Below are positions 1 to 11,901 of a DNA stretch of 64,000 nt, piece after piece (positions within the stretch are counted from its first letter, which is position 1; each line of letters starts with the position of its first letter). The position numbers and the translations under genes were made by a program. Below the pieces are notes generated by a model. It had not been told where the DNA came from, searched no databases, and worked only from the letters and a program-made list of their open reading frames with translations. The stretch comes from Sympetrum striolatum (taxonomy: Eukaryota; Arthropoda; Insecta; Odonata; Libellulidae): assembly GCA_947579665.1 (NCBI GenBank), contig OX388352.1, positions 33,660,216-33,724,215 of the forward strand, given 5' to 3'.

Positions 1-825
1 AGTTATCATCATCACCTTAATCGTGTCTGATCGTCCATCGATGTGAACCACTGTTCGCCTTGTTTATCTTTATTGTATCTCACCCAAAACGGATTCTCTA
101 CCATCAGCTTATGGAACCACCAGGATTGTTTCATTTAATGAATGATATCGCAAATGTTTGAGATCCATGTATTGGAGGAAATTATTAAACAATACCGTAT
201 CAGATAGTATATGTGTCAAATTGAGTAATATTTTCGTAGCTCGACACAATGCTAGTAGAATATTTAACCTTTACTTACCACCAACATCAAAAGAAAAGTA
301 CAAGTTTGGAATATATCTTAGCTACGTAGAGGAGATAAACAATAGCACAAATCATATATTTGGATTAAATGTCGATGTCTTTAGAAATAAGTCGTTCTTG
401 ATTTAAATAATTGGTTAATGGTAGACAAGCGGTTTTTTTACCGTTACTTTTTTCATGTAGAAATTTCGAGGTTCGCCATCCAATTTATGTTTTAAATATC
501 TCAACGGGGGTTGGGATGGGTTGGGGGAAGGATTTCTAGATTTGTAGATTTTTGATAGAAATCCCTCCCCCCTACCCCAACCCAACGGCAACTTTGCCGT
601 CTGTAAACTTATTATTTATTGCAAAATCACGAAAAATCTTCATTTACATCGTTGATTGTTGATCAAAAGACGCTTGTATATCTCCTAGGAGGAGTGATAC
701 GACGAAAATAATAAATTGTTCCTCATTTTAATTGTTTATGACTTTTTAAATCTTATTCCACGCGGTCTGTTTTTTATGGCCCCCCTGATGTGAATGTCGG
801 GTGCTTCCGAGCTGGCGAGCCAGGG

Positions 826-3103
826 TATAATAATAATAATAATAATACTTTATTTAACGGACAGATGTCCTATTACAAATGTTGAAAATGACCAAGGTAA
901 CATTTGAAAAGTTTGAAAATAAACATATGAGCTTAATTAAAGAAGATTGACACAAATGAAAATTACAATTAAATTGGAGATAACACATTACATGTTACAA
1001 TAAAAGAAAAATACACCTTAATAATTCTGCACCATTAAACATTTTTTAAAATAAAATTTCTGAATACATTGTGTGAAAAGTAAAATATATCAGCGGATTT
1101 ACAATGACTATTAAAATCTCTCATTATTCTAAAAATAGGCAGAAAATACAAATAATTATTACATACATATGGAATATGAAATAAATGATGGGATCTTGAA
1201 TGAACAATTGGAACCCTAAAATTTATAAGAGATAAAAGATAAGAAGACTTGATATGATTATTTAACAGAGAGTGTAAGAATAGAACTCCATTTTGCTTCC
1301 TACGAGCAGAGAGTGTGTGTATATTTAGTAATTTCAATGTCTTTTCATATTCTCCACTTTCTCTCTCAATTCCAAACTTAAAAGCCACCAGTCTCAGAAA
1401 TTTATTCTGGACTCTCTCTAAGCCTAAGTCGTACTTATGATAAGAAGGGGACCAAACTATTGAACTATATTCGAGAACTGGTCGAACTAGGGTGATATAT
1501 AAATGTCTATAGCAAAAAATATTGTTAAAATCCCTACAATTTCTATACATGAAACCAAGAATTTTATAGGCTTTAGTAATTATGGTATCTATGTGCCTAC
1601 TGAAAGACAAGTCGGAAACAAAGAGAACACCCAAATCCAGTTTATGGTCCAATCTTACAAGACTTTTTCCAGATAATGAATAGTCAGTTATTATAGGTGA
1701 CTTGGATTTGCAGAAGGTGACAACATTACATTTACTAATATTTAAAAACATAGCATTTGTTTTGCACCATTCAGAGATATCTGTCAAACACCTTTGCAGT
1801 GCAGAAGCATCTGTATTCGAATCAATAGAATGAAATATTTTAATGTCGTCAGCATACATAAGATAATTAATTGGTTTAATTATGGTTCCAATATCATTAA
1901 TGAAAATCAAGAATAAAATAGGTCCCAGATGGGATCCCTGAGGGACTCCAGATACGCCTTCAAAGGGAAAAGAAGTAATACCTTTGATTTTCACCTTTAG
2001 TTTTCTATTAGACAAGTAACTGCAGAACCAAGATAATAAATTCCCACTAATACCATAAGCTCTAAGCTTTGCTAGAAGCATGGAATGGCATACCTTGTCA
2101 AATGCTTTGGTAAAATCACAGTAAATAGTGTCTACTTGATGATGATCATGTACTGCGGTGGTGACAAAGTGCTGAAAAGATAATAGGTTAGTGACAGTAG
2201 ACCTGCCACTCCTAAACCCATGTTGTTCATCATCTAAAACATTCTCAATAAGTGGGGTAAGTCTATTTGTCACTAAACTTTCGAGTACCTTTGCTAAAAC
2301 AGATTGGATAACAATGGGTCTGTAGTTGTTCACATCATTTTTGTTACCACTCTTATGCACTGGAATTACATAAGAAGTTTTCAAGAAATCCGGAAAAATA
2401 CCGTAGTCTAAAGATTTATTAAAAATAATATAAAGGGGAAAGACCAAAGCTTCGCAGCAGTTTTTGATAAGTAACGGAGGCAAGTTGTCAGGGCCAGGGC
2501 TTTTTGATACATCCAGTTTCCTCAGAATTTTTAAAATTTCATCAACGGTAACATTCACTGTTGAGATATTAATACTATGACTAAAATTAAAATTTGGAAC
2601 AGAATAATTATCCTCATATGAGAAGACTCCAGAAAAATATTTTGCAAATAGATTAGCGATATCTTTAGGATTATCACACTTAATGCTATTATAGGACATT
2701 GATGATGGGATGTTATTAGTTCTTCGACGATTATTAACGTGTGACCAGAAAGACTTAGCATTAATTAATATGTTGTCCTGTACAGTATTTATATAGGAAG
2801 CATAACAGGATTTAGAAAGTGCTTTACATTTCTTACGGATATCAGAAAACTTTTGGTAATCAGTGGAGTTCCCAGAGGCCTTATAAACTTTGTGTAGGAT
2901 TTTCTTTTGAGAAATTAATTGTTTTAAGGTGGGAGTAAACCATTTAGGGTAACTGCTATTACGAAATGATATGATAGGAGTGAATAATTCTATAGCTTGA
3001 TACATTATTGAATAAAAACTATTCACAGCCTCATTACAATCTAAATTACATAATATCACAGGCCAATTAACTTCATTAAGGTAGCTATTTAAGCCAAAGA
3101 AAT
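826..3103 (-). mobile_element. 5'-truncated non-LTR retrotransposon (LINE)
   Basis: The minus-strand element has its 3' end at low coordinates, with a (TAA)n/(ATT)n tail at 826-847. Coding sequence starts at the truncation point near 3103: the frame stays open upstream of the first listed start through an FFGLNSYLNEVNW segment, so the endonuclease part was lost on insertion. Copies B and C show the empty site. The tail type and protein place it in the broad jockey/CR1 group; I cannot name the family. Confidence 0.85.
1035..3059 (-). CDS. LINE reverse transcriptase, 5'-truncated but uninterrupted
   Basis: 674 codons without a stop. In order: a linker with RRRTNNIPS near residue 113; the RT fingers motif SKSPGPDNLPP near residue 190; NNYRPIVI; the palm motif DFTKAFDKV carrying the first catalytic Asp; SGVPQGSHLGPILF; and the catalytic YADD at residues 402-405 (nucleotides 1845-1856). 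A conserved C-terminal region of about 200 residues ends near 1035. The N-terminal AP-type endonuclease is missing, so this copy cannot be autonomous. The intact frame and its presence only in unit A argue for a recent insertion, after the A/B duplication or at least after A split from the ancestor of the B/C heads. The first codon shown is GTG inside a longer open frame and is not a true start. Confidence 0.9.
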   Translation of the reverse strand: MILCNLDCNEAVNSFYSIMYQAIELFTPIISFRNSSYPKWFTPTLKQLISQKKILHKVYKASGNSTDYQKFSDIRKKCKALSKSCYASYINTVQDNILINAKSFWSHVNNRRRTNNIPSSMSYNSIKCDNPKDIANLFAKYFSGVFSYEDNYSVPNFNFSHSINISTVNVTVDEILKILRKLDVSKSPGPDNLPPLLIKNCCEALVFPLYIIFNKSLDYGIFPDFLKTSYVIPVHKSGNKNDVNNYRPIVIQSVLAKVLESLVTNRLTPLIENVLDDEQHGFRSGRSTVTNLLSFQHFVTTAVHDHHQVDTIYCDFTKAFDKVCHSMLLAKLRAYGISGNLLSWFCSYLSNRKLKVKIKGITSFPFEGVSGVPQGSHLGPILFLIFINDIGTIIKPINYLMYADDIKIFHSIDSNTDASALQRCLTDISEWCKTNAMFLNISKCNVVTFCKSKSPIITDYSLSGKSLVRLDHKLDLGVLFVSDLSFSRHIDTIITKAYKILGFMYRNCRDFNNIFCYRHLYITLVRPVLEYSSIVWSPSYHKYDLGLERVQNKFLRLVAFKFGIERESGEYEKTLKLLNIHTLSARRKQNGVLFLHSLLNNHIKSSYLLSLINFRVPIVHSRSHHLFHIPYVCNNYLYFLPIFRIMRDFNSHCKSADIFYFSHNVFRNFILKNV

Positions 3104-3360
3104 AATATTATTAATAATAATAATAATGCCGTCTTATTTTTTGGGCGAATTTTAGCCTAGGAAGGCTATTCCTCCATTTAACTCCTTTTCTTATTTTTAT
3201 TCCTTTTTTTGCAATTTATTTTATTAATATCACACACACGCAACATACACAGACAACCATTCCCTAACAGAAAAAATCCGATTTGCCGGGATTCGAACCC
3301 GGGACCGTGAGGTTGGTGCTTTAACGCGATAGCACGTCAACCACTCCGCTACCACGGTCG
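3104..3360 (-). mobile_element. tRNA-derived SINE abutting the LINE
   Basis: On the minus strand a tRNA-like head (3281-3360) contains an A-box-like TGGTAGCGGAGTGG and a B box GGGTTCGAATCCC. About 150 bp of body and an (ATT)n tail at 3104-3126 follow. The tail is the same type as that of the neighbouring LINE, which fits a SINE mobilised by that LINE family. The composite insert is flanked by a short GGTA duplication and is absent from B and C. The acceptor stem is imperfect, so it is not called as a tRNA gene. Confidence 0.7.
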
Positions 3361-3454
3361 GTAAGGGTCCGGATTAGGATCGCGAACCTCGAAACTTCTA
3401 CTTGAAAAAAGTAACGATAAAAACCCCACTTAGCTACCATTAACTAAATAATTT

Positions 3455-6400
3455 TAAAACTACTTGTCTGTTGGCGGTTATGTGTGGTGTCTTTGAAAGT
3501 TTTACCTAAGTTCTAAAGAAGAGAGTCAATTACATTTTATCATAATCAGATATTGAGAATTTCCAGATAATGAATATGTCATCTCTGAAGTCCATAAGAC
3601 CTTGAATTCATTATTTGGCCTTGAAGGAGGTTCTCAAACATATGTATTCGTATTTCCTAAGCCTTGTTAAATAATGAACTTTGAGGTTTTCCCTTTGAAG
3701 TTTACCTAAGGCCAGTCCTTATGCAACATAACATATTAAAAATGTGATCAATTAATCACACTACTTACTCTGCAACTGCAATGAAGTTTTACTAATATTC
3801 TTTTATAATCTTCGGCGTATGGAATAAAAGGAAATCTTTCCATCTTTTTTTCCCTTTTGAAGTAATTATTCCTCATTTAGATATGAAAGTTCGTACCAGT
3901 TATTAAAAACGCGATACCGTATGTTCATTAACCGGTAAGGTTTCTCATGCTAATCTATCCGACTCTTATTCTGCGACGATCTCAGGTGAGATATTTGATT
4001 AAGAAAAGCATTGTATTGACATCGCACGAGTCCATGACACCCGTCGGTGAATCTTCCCAGAGTAATTCTCTTGACCGTCAATAATCCCAATTGAACGACG
4101 TCAATTAAAGTGCAGGTTCGGACAAAAACCGCTTAATTAAATAAAAGGAATGTTCTAGATTTCACCACGACGGAGGAAGAAAGTATTCAGGAGAAGTTCT
4201 TTTAGATGACTCGTTTAGTTAAAATCCTTTGGACATCCGCTTTCGAAGAGAAAGAATGTGCTTCGCAAGAGGTATACACAATACCATCTTATAAGCATTC
4301 GATAAGGAAAGCGTGCGATGAAGAATGAGCGCAAGAAACATGAATGCGTAAGCGTCTATGCCCTCGTTGACGATTTTAGGAGATATCTAGACTTCTCGGA
4401 AATGGATATTGTTTGAATTTAAGATGATTTTTATGTATTGATTCCGATCTGTATAATCGCAAATTAAATCAATTATCATACTTTCGATTGTGTAGGGATA
4501 TTTCAGATCAAGTTGAAATGCGATAAATATAATTTTTGAAATTGATCTTCTGAAGTTAAACCTAGTATAGCTACATCTAAAAAGTAAAATTTATTTGAGA
4601 TGAATTAGTCCTTTTCCTCGAAAGGTTTTTATCTCTATTTCTGAGATTTGATGTATTCACAACATCATCAGGTGCAAAAAGATCAAATGCTGGAGCGTTT
4701 ACTAAAAAAAGGGAGGGAAGTAAAAGGGGAAGTCATATTTCATTGAAAGGACATGGTGAATAGACCACTTTGATACACATAAATTGCTTAAGTTTAATTG
4801 TGAAAATAATTTCATATACCATATTTTTAATATTTCTCTCTATTTCGATGGTCGTCTTTGTTAGAAAATTAACCTCAAATCTCTTATGTGCAACGGCAAA
4901 GATCAAGTGGACCTTCTTAAAAAGCTCGAATTCACTGAACTTAGTTCAATGTTTGCGATGGCATATAGATCGGTTAGATTGAAGAACGAGTCGGTGAGAT
5001 GTAAAATGCCCCACGAATCCTTAAAAAAACAAAGTATTACACCGACCGTATTTCGCCAATCACTGAATTAAAAATTACCACATCTCCTCTTCCTTCATTC
5101 CTACTCAAAATTCTTTAATGTGCACGAATTAGAAAAAAAATAATCTTCCACAATCTGTACCAATCAAGATTTCTAACTGACGAGAACTTGATTATCGACA
5201 ACTCTCTGTCCATAATAACTTGCATATTCTCTTCCTTACCCCCTTCTCCACCTCTCAAATGACTCACTAAGACTCCCGCAAAACGTCTCTCTTTCTCTTT
5301 ATTTCTGAAAAAACGCATAAAAATACTAATACATCTTCATTCAGTTTTACAGTTTAATTAAAATTTGATCGTTACAGTAACCAAATTTTTGCATCGCAAT
5401 TCATCCCTTGCAATGACAAAACCGCTGATTCCACTCTTATCTCAGCTGTTAAGATTCATCGGTCCATGTGGTTCAAAGACAACTGGTGCACCGTCTCAAA
5501 ACCTAAAAGGAATATTCAGAGTGGATGCGATAGTATGGACAATTTATTTACTTTAGCCGTCCGTCGTCTCTGAGATTAGTTACGTCGATGAATTCCTACC
5601 TGTCGATGTATCCTATAAGTCATTATATGCCGAGGTTGTTGCGAGAATATTCAACAAAGTGCAACCACGAGTTTCTACTTTCGCGAGATTTCTATTATTA
5701 TAATTAATTGTCTACCTTGAAGAAAGCTCATATTTCCCCTCTAATGTCATTTCCCTAACTTTACGGATATACTAACTACCTCACCTTTGTTGTTTTCTTA
5801 TTTTAGCGTGTTTATCAGCACCAGTTGTGAGTACAACTTTAAGCTTCTTTAAGTTAGTTTTTAAAGAACAAAAGGGATGTAAGATACAATTTTAATTTTC
5901 TTCATTAAGGGTCACCGCAAGGATAAAGTAATTCGACGTTTCTGCAGAAATATTATTTTCGTGAAAGATAAGAAATTTTTGTTTATCTTTGCAATCTTAA
6001 TTATACCTCACATTTTGCTTTTTTATTCGGAGTATTTTAATTTATTTCGCGACAAAATTATTCTATATAAGTGTAAGTTATAAGTTCATCTATTATCCAC
6101 GTGCAGTGACTGTCCATCTCGGACAAAGTGTAGCCTCGCTGTGTGCAAGGGCATCTCTCCCGTACCGAAAGCGTAGCCCCACCTTTTCTCGGAATGGATT
6201 CCCCTTTGCTATCTTTAGGTATCTGGCCCTATTCGTATCAATTTAAGTCTAAGGTGATACCGATTAAGGCTTTATTCAAGAAATCTGCATTTAAATTTCA
6301 ATTCAAATTTTAATCCACGGTCGAATGCATTTTATGCACGATCAAAAGATGACGTATTGTTTAGTAAGCACTAGGGTGGAGCGTTTTTCCACTTTTTTTT

Positions 6401-6719
6401 TGTCGAAATGGAATACCCGCCATAAGTGGCCGACTTGCATGAACAATACAAATATAATTTTTTTCGAAATCAAGAAATACCTTCTGTGAGAATTTTTCCC
6501 TCGATATTTCATCAAAAACATCAAAATTGTCATAATTTGTTTTCGGTTAAAACGACAATATTTTTGCGTAAAAAGATGTCACTTGCATAAAAAGGGATCG
6601 CTAAGCCTTAATATTCTATTTACATTCCTCTATAGGAGGCTGATATTCCTCCTAATCTTTGAAAATGACACTTCTAAATAGATTCGAATAAATGAGGCTT
6701 TACTTGGTGGTATTCCATG
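3455..6719. other. Unit-conserved stretch without a recognisable gene (A)
   Basis: The same sequence lies at about 22151-25419 (B) and 41008-43605 (C). Short open frames exist, for example 4886-5071 and 5365-5556. They are broken in at least one other unit: B has a stop (ATAGATAGG near 23665) in the first, and C has indels in the second. I therefore do not call genes. A frame at about 5561-5703 reads on past a TAG for about 45 codons in A and B but is frameshifted in C. Confidence 0.5.
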
Positions 6720-8359
6720 ACAAAAGAAGCGAATTGACAAGATATAGATTTATTTATATGCTACCACAGAGGAAATTGTTACAGACGACCCACGGATTCG
6801 ATGCATAGCATCATCTTCAGGAGCATACTGTAGCGGTTTTTCCCATCCGGTCGCTACATCCTTTATTTTTTTGATTGCCAATAACGTCTTTTTCTTTTTT
6901 TTGGGTTCTTAGTATGTTTCTTTTTTTTGTGTGTTTTATTCTTGTTAAATACAGATGCTATGAAAGTGGTTATTATTCTTTTTGTGTGTATTGAGTGCGG
7001 GTGCCAAAAGTCCTGGCAAGTGCGTATATATCGCGTGTGTTTTGTCTTGACGAACAGCAGAAAGCTAACCCCCTGGCGCGAAGAAGTCCGCGGAGGGGAG
7101 GATTGTGAGTGTGACCGGTGCTCCTTTTAAAAAGGGCGGACGCTCTCTATCGCGAGCTTTTTTTTAACTCGAGCACTCAGTCAGTCAGTGCATACCTCTA
7201 TGGGTCTTGCGCCCTGTCGACCCAAATACGTCAGAAGAGACGAGTAGGACCAACGCAGCGCTGTCTCTCCCAATCAGCTGTTTCTCACCTTGGAAGCAGA
7301 TTCCCCAAGTGTGGGATATACCCGGCCGCATTTGAGCCGCAGGAGGCTGCAGAGGAGAGGATTGTGCGTGTGACAGTGGACTTCTTCCTCAATTTCGACG
7401 AGGGCGATATTCTAAGACCTTTTAAGCAGACCATGAGGTCGTACAGTAAGACTCACCTGGCGTGACTGACTTAACTAGTGTTTTGGCGAACTATCAGTTC
7501 CATTGTTGCTTCGCTCCTGTTCGGAGCATACAATTTCAATCGTAGTGTTCTTGTACATGTATTATTTTGGGGGGACCTTTGCTGAGATATTTGTGTGATA
7601 GCTGTTTTGGGAGCTATCTGTAATATTTTGGCTTTGATTCTGTTCGGAGCATTCAATTTCATTCGCGGCATTGTTGTGTATGTATTATTTTGGGGGGAAT
7701 ATTTGTGTGAGATATTTCCGTAATGGCTATTCTGAGGCTATTTATTGTTCTTTGATTTTATTCGTGATTGAGCCTGGTTTTTTTTGTGTAGCTTAGTGTG
7801 TGCGCGTCCTTTCTTTTGGGGGGTTTTGTGAATTTTGTATTTTTGGGGTTTACTGTTATTGTATCTCTGTCAATTAAACGCAATAGTTGGTCCAAAAGAA
7901 AAAGATTGTTATTGGCATTCCAGCGTAATCGGCGTCCCTTCCGGAGTCCCGCTGTGCGCATGCCTGATAACGGGTAAGCACGATTTTGTATCACCCGAGG
8001 AATGAGATAATTTTAGGCTCGGCCCACGGAATCCTGCGAGCAAAGCAAACAGATTCATTATTTTTTTTACGGTTCATCCTATGACCAGCTATCCCACTCC
8101 GCGTTCGCGTAAGCTCGGAAGGGGATTTTTCTAGTGTGCGGTTCCAGGCACGTGAGCTAGCCGGCGAAGTTTGGGCCGGAATCGTCACAATACATATAAA
8201 AAAATTTTTATAAAATATATAAAATATTTATATACGGTGAGTTTTTATACGTATGCACCTGAAGATGATGCCATTCATTGAAACCTTGGGTCGTCTGTAA
8301 CAATTTATTCCGTGGTAGTAGCATAAATAAATCTATTCGTTGTCAATTTGCTTCTTTTA
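6720..8359. mobile_element. Foldback element 2, copy A, split by a solo LTR
   Basis: The left arm (about 6720-6828) and right arm (about 8246-8359) are inverted repeats of about 110 bp sharing AGAAGCGAATTGACA, ATAGATTTATTTAT, TTGTTACAGACGACCCA and GCATCATCTTCAGG. In C the same element is only about 280 bp. The difference is the LTR at 6829-8189. Confidence 0.78.
6829..8189 (+). mobile_element. Solo LTR, copy A
   Basis: 1,361 bp beginning TGTAGCGG and ending GTCACA, the TG...CA ends of an LTR. It is flanked by a 4-bp duplication ATAC (6825-6828 and 8190-8193). The orthologous site in C has a single ATAC and no insert. The first 30 bases form a hairpin (TGTAGCG/CGCTACA). A CTTTTAAAAAGG box at about 7123-7135 lies roughly 50 bases upstream of repeated TCAGTCAGTCAGTG at about 7179-7190, a plausible LTR promoter that sets the plus orientation. 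Two tandem copies of about 130 bp sharing TGTTCGGAGCAT and GTATTATTTTGGGGGG lie at about 7515-7765. No internal retroelement genes are present. A 115-codon open frame at 7118-7465 is disrupted in B and is not called. Confidence 0.8.
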
Positions 8360-8825
8360 CTTCTAAATAGGTTTTAGAGTTAAGTTAAACGTTTAGTTAG
8401 ATCCTAATTTAAATTTCACTTCGAAAATTTGGTCATATAACAAGCGCTTTCCAGATTTAATGCAGTTAAGGATAATGGGGCAACTCTTTAACAGAGATCA
8501 GGGGCGTCACTCAGAGAGATGGCCAAATGCATGGATCCAGAAAAATTTTTATATTTTGGGTGAAACTTTTTTTTAACAAAATTTGTATATATACTATTCA
8601 TAATCAATAAATGTTAAATTCTATCAAGCAGTTTGACATTCTTATTGTCACTTAAGTCATTCTTATGAATTCATTTCCTTAGGTGTGTCATCTCTCCCGG
8701 AATAACCTTATATATCAAATTCTCCAAATCTTCATCATTCAAGCAAACGTCGGATGTAGGATTCCCCAAAAGTTTTCGAATTTTCTCTGTCTAAAGCTTA
8801 TTTTTTCCACACATACCTAAGTGCT
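8360..8825. other. No gene seen (A)
   Basis: AT-rich sequence between the second foldback element and the LINE remnant, with its counterpart at about 27219-27684 in B. In C the homology fades soon after this block begins (about 51300). Nothing recognisable. Confidence 0.4.
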
Positions 8826-9010
8826 TCATGATGTTTCTATTCCACCTGTCTTCGGTCTTCTTCTTGATCTTTTCACATCACTAGGTGTCCTATTGAGAAC
8901 TGCAGATATCCAACGGTTATCGCTTCTTCTCGCCAAATGGCCAGTCCAATTTCAGGCATCTTACCATATCTATTGTCTCGGTAACTCTAGTTACCGTCCT
9001 CATCCAGGTG
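8826..9010 (-). pseudogene. Degenerate LINE reverse-transcriptase C-terminus (A)
   Basis: On the minus strand, one frame over 8826-8954 reads NWTGHLARRSDNRWISAVLN followed by RTPSDVKRSRRRPKTGG, the typical C-terminal region of endonuclease-type LINE reverse transcriptases (W-x-GH-x-AR ... RW ... KR-RGRP). The preceding part (VTETIDMVRCLKLDW) is in another frame, so at least one frameshift is present. Only the distal end of the ORF is recognisable. The other open frames over this DNA are shadows. Absent from C. Confidence 0.7.
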
Positions 9011-10139
9011 TTGCCTTTCCTTTATCTTCTTGTAATACAGAGTATACAGCAATCCTTGCTCCTTTGCGATGTCTAAAGTTGCTGATTTATTGCTGCATTT
9101 AATACCCATGGTTTCTTCCATAGGTCAAGACAAGTAGAATGCATTGGTTGAAGACCTTCAAAAACATTACGGTTCTTTGCTGTTTGAGTTACTTCGAAGG
9201 TGCTCCTGCTAATTTAATTCTTCTGTATGTTTCATTAATACTATTATCATCTACTTTTGTTACAAATAAATGTAAATATCCAGAGGTCTCTCTTTTAGTG
9301 ATACTATTACTTGCGTTGCGGTAGTATTATACCTTACCTTTGTTTTTGTTAGGTATTTCCTGAACCCTATTTCCTGTCTCGCTCTGTTTAATTCTTTAAA
9401 GCTTGAACTTAGAGCTTCTGAGTTTAATGCAAACCAAAGTATAACGTTTGCAGCAAGCAAATGTGTAATATACAAAATTCACGAGAAATATTAACCTTTA
9501 TATACAGGATACAACTTCCATCCATCTTTCCCAATTGCCATTGAATTGAAATTTCTTACGACGTATCGGCCTTAGCGTGTAACCGCAAGAATTACAATTC
9601 CCCAATATCCCGATGTTTCCCTTAACAATTCATTGCGGGGGCTAATGTTTGAGGCACTTCCTGGCAGGATAGAGAATTTAAAATCTCGTAGGTCCTAGAA
9701 GAAGTGCGCCTCTTTATGATTAATTAAAGGAATATCACAGAATTTGCATGAGTTCAAAGTCAGATGGGTCCAACATCTTTCAATTGAAAAACCTCGTGGC
9801 CAATTGTAATAAATTCTTGAATCAGTCCCCGATAAACTGAATAAGTAAACCTGTCTTGTGAAAAGCGGTCATTAATATATTTCGCACATTCATTTTACCG
9901 TTTTGGAAACCATGATTCTTGAATTTAAGAGGTATATGGTACCTTATACTAGGTCTTTTTTCCTTACAGTGATATGATCATGTTTCTTTAAATATATGTT
10001 GCTAAGGTAATGGTCAGTAAGTATTACATAAATGTAAAGATAATTACAAAGAGAACATCAGATATTTTATATACTTCGTTATCAATTGAAAGACTTGCTT
10101 AATTATTTATCAACTGCGTTAATTTTGGCCAGGAGTGTA
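9011..10139. other. No gene seen (A)
   Basis: AT-rich sequence with a counterpart at about 27871-28997 in B. In C it is replaced by a shorter unrelated stretch (about 51300-51989), so this is either an insertion in the A/B lineage or a deletion in C. I see no coding or RNA feature. Confidence 0.4.
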
Positions 10140-10271
10140 TATAGTTTTTCATGACACCACATATTCGCGTGTTGCAATTCATCAAATTCATTGCTTCGCT
10201 TCTGAATTGAAGACGTATCATTGCGTGGGTTATTTGGGCTTGTGTATCATCGTTCGGATTTGGCCATAAAA

Positions 10272-11582
10272 ATGCACAGAAAGACGGATCTAATCAGAAA
10301 ATCTTTTGACCCACAAGAGAGCGCCAAAATGAAAGTTAGATATTGTAAAACATTGTTTGCAAGCAACGTCAAAAATCATGAAGTGCACGTCAAACGCTTC
10401 TGATAAATTCCAGGAGATATCAAGAACCGTGTAAAAACAAATCTCATCAAAAAATATAGTATATTGATTAATGAAGGATATTTGTGGCATCCCGGAAATA
10501 GATACTAAAATTAAGGAAGCTGTGGATATAATCAGCGAAGTAAGAAGCTCAAATTGCATAAGTACTTGGTTTTCAGATGTTCAAAAGGGCAAAGGAATTT
10601 TTATCACTTAAAAAAACCCTGCAATAACTCTATTCGCATATACAGCTATTGATTTGGAATCATAAATTTCCTGCAAAAGTGCACTGCAACAGATAGCAAT
10701 TGATGAGAATCCTAAGAATCCGTCCCTGAGGCTTCGTCACTATACAAAAACGTATATTTTCCGAAGACTTTTGGATTTTTTAAATTAATCTTCTAGACGT
10801 TCTGAAACCATTTAAAGACATGGAAAACGATGAGCCAAGGCTTAGCAATGTCTACTGTATCTCTATGAAAGAGTAAGACATTTTTGTATGATCACAACTG
10901 AATTTATTGATGGTCTCCGTAGCGAAATAATAAATTTACTTAAAAAGAGAAAAGATATGGCTGTGACAAAGGCCCATTTGGCAGGTAACTTTTTTGATCC
11001 TTCAAGATTCCTGACTGGAACCATCAGAAATTTTTGATATTTTCGAAATTGTTTATATTCTCGTCAATTCACATCCTACCTTTAGCGCAGAGAATAAAGC
11101 TGAATTTCATTTCAAAATGGCAATCTACATGACGGACGAAGGTATGTGGAAGAAACCATACGTCATTTCAGTATCAATAAAACTTTCGCCTCTAATTTTT
11201 TGGAAGGGAATATGCCCAAAAACAAAAGTCTCACGAGTTGCCGTAAAGACTCTTCCACTTCCACCTACATCTTTGGCGACGGAAAAAAGTTTCAGCACGT
11301 ACGGAAATATTCATAATCTAAGAAGAAACCGATTGACTTAATGAGACAGCTATGAAACAAATTTTCATAAAGCAGAACTTGAAATTACTGGAAACCGAAA
11401 GAGCTAAAATTTCAAGCGATCATCTCTCGATAACTAATGAGGGGATAAAGGAAGTTGTTACACCTGCGGGTGTAGATGAGATCATTTCTTCACTCATTTC
11501 CAACGAGGAATCAGATGTAGAAGGCGTAGTGGAGAAATTTAAAGACACAGTTTCAGACTTATCCAATCAAAAACGTATATGA
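10272..11582 (+). pseudogene. hAT transposase relic (A)
   Basis: A short N-terminal segment (10272-10403) resembles a zinc-binding BED-like finger in its B and C copies: KCTYC ... NHEVHV in B, with the first Cys lost in A, which reads MKVRYC. About 700 bp later 11117-11582 encodes the hAT C-terminal dimerisation region, recognised by PLIFWKG, LPPTSLATEKSFSTYGNIHN and LRRNRLT. A private T insertion near 11337 (GACTTAATG against GACTAATG in B and C) breaks that frame. The catalytic region between the two parts is degraded. A possible 5' end CAGGAGTGTATATAG lies at about 10130; I found no matching right end. Confidence 0.75.
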
Positions 11583-11901
11583 TGGGCCACTTTGGTTCCT
11601 TTGCATTTGTATCGAGTTTTATGAATCTTTAGTGTTGTGCCCTACAGAATATAATTTATCTACAACTAATACAGACAATAATTTAACAACAAATACTACA
11701 GATATGGCTGCAATTAATGCCATGAAAGTGATATTGCCCATGATTGAAAAAATAATGCTTCTTATTTATAATTTACCGAAGAACTTTTATACCCTTTTAT
11801 TTAATGCATCTAAGCTACGAAACGAAATCGTTAAAATAAAACATGTTTCATCAAAATTAGAATGGAATGTCGAAAAAAATGTAACTGCTGTTTGTTTTTA
11901 A

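Larger units (their letters stand above)
403..3454. mobile_element. Foldback element 1, copy A (interrupted)
   Basis: The left arm at about 403-480 (TTTAAATAATTGGTTAATGG) is the inverse of the right arm at about 3364-3454. The arms are about 80-90 bp with scattered mismatches. No coding capacity is visible in the roughly 350-bp interior, which has a G-rich/C-rich stem (GGGTTGGGATGGGTTGGGGG against CCTACCCCAACCCAACGG). A LINE plus SINE inserted at 826-3360 separates the arms in this copy. A small open frame at 158-406 upstream is not conserved in B or C. Confidence 0.75.

Noticed and set aside
4770..5071. Two overlapping short ORFs with a hydrophobic stretch (FLIFLSISMVVFV) and a KDQVDLLKKLEF segment
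   Set aside because: The second is stopped in B and C, the first changes freely between units, and there is no splice context or homology.
7118..7465. 115-codon ORF
   Set aside because: Lies inside the solo LTR, overlaps the likely promoter, and is altered in B by substitutions and a small indel.
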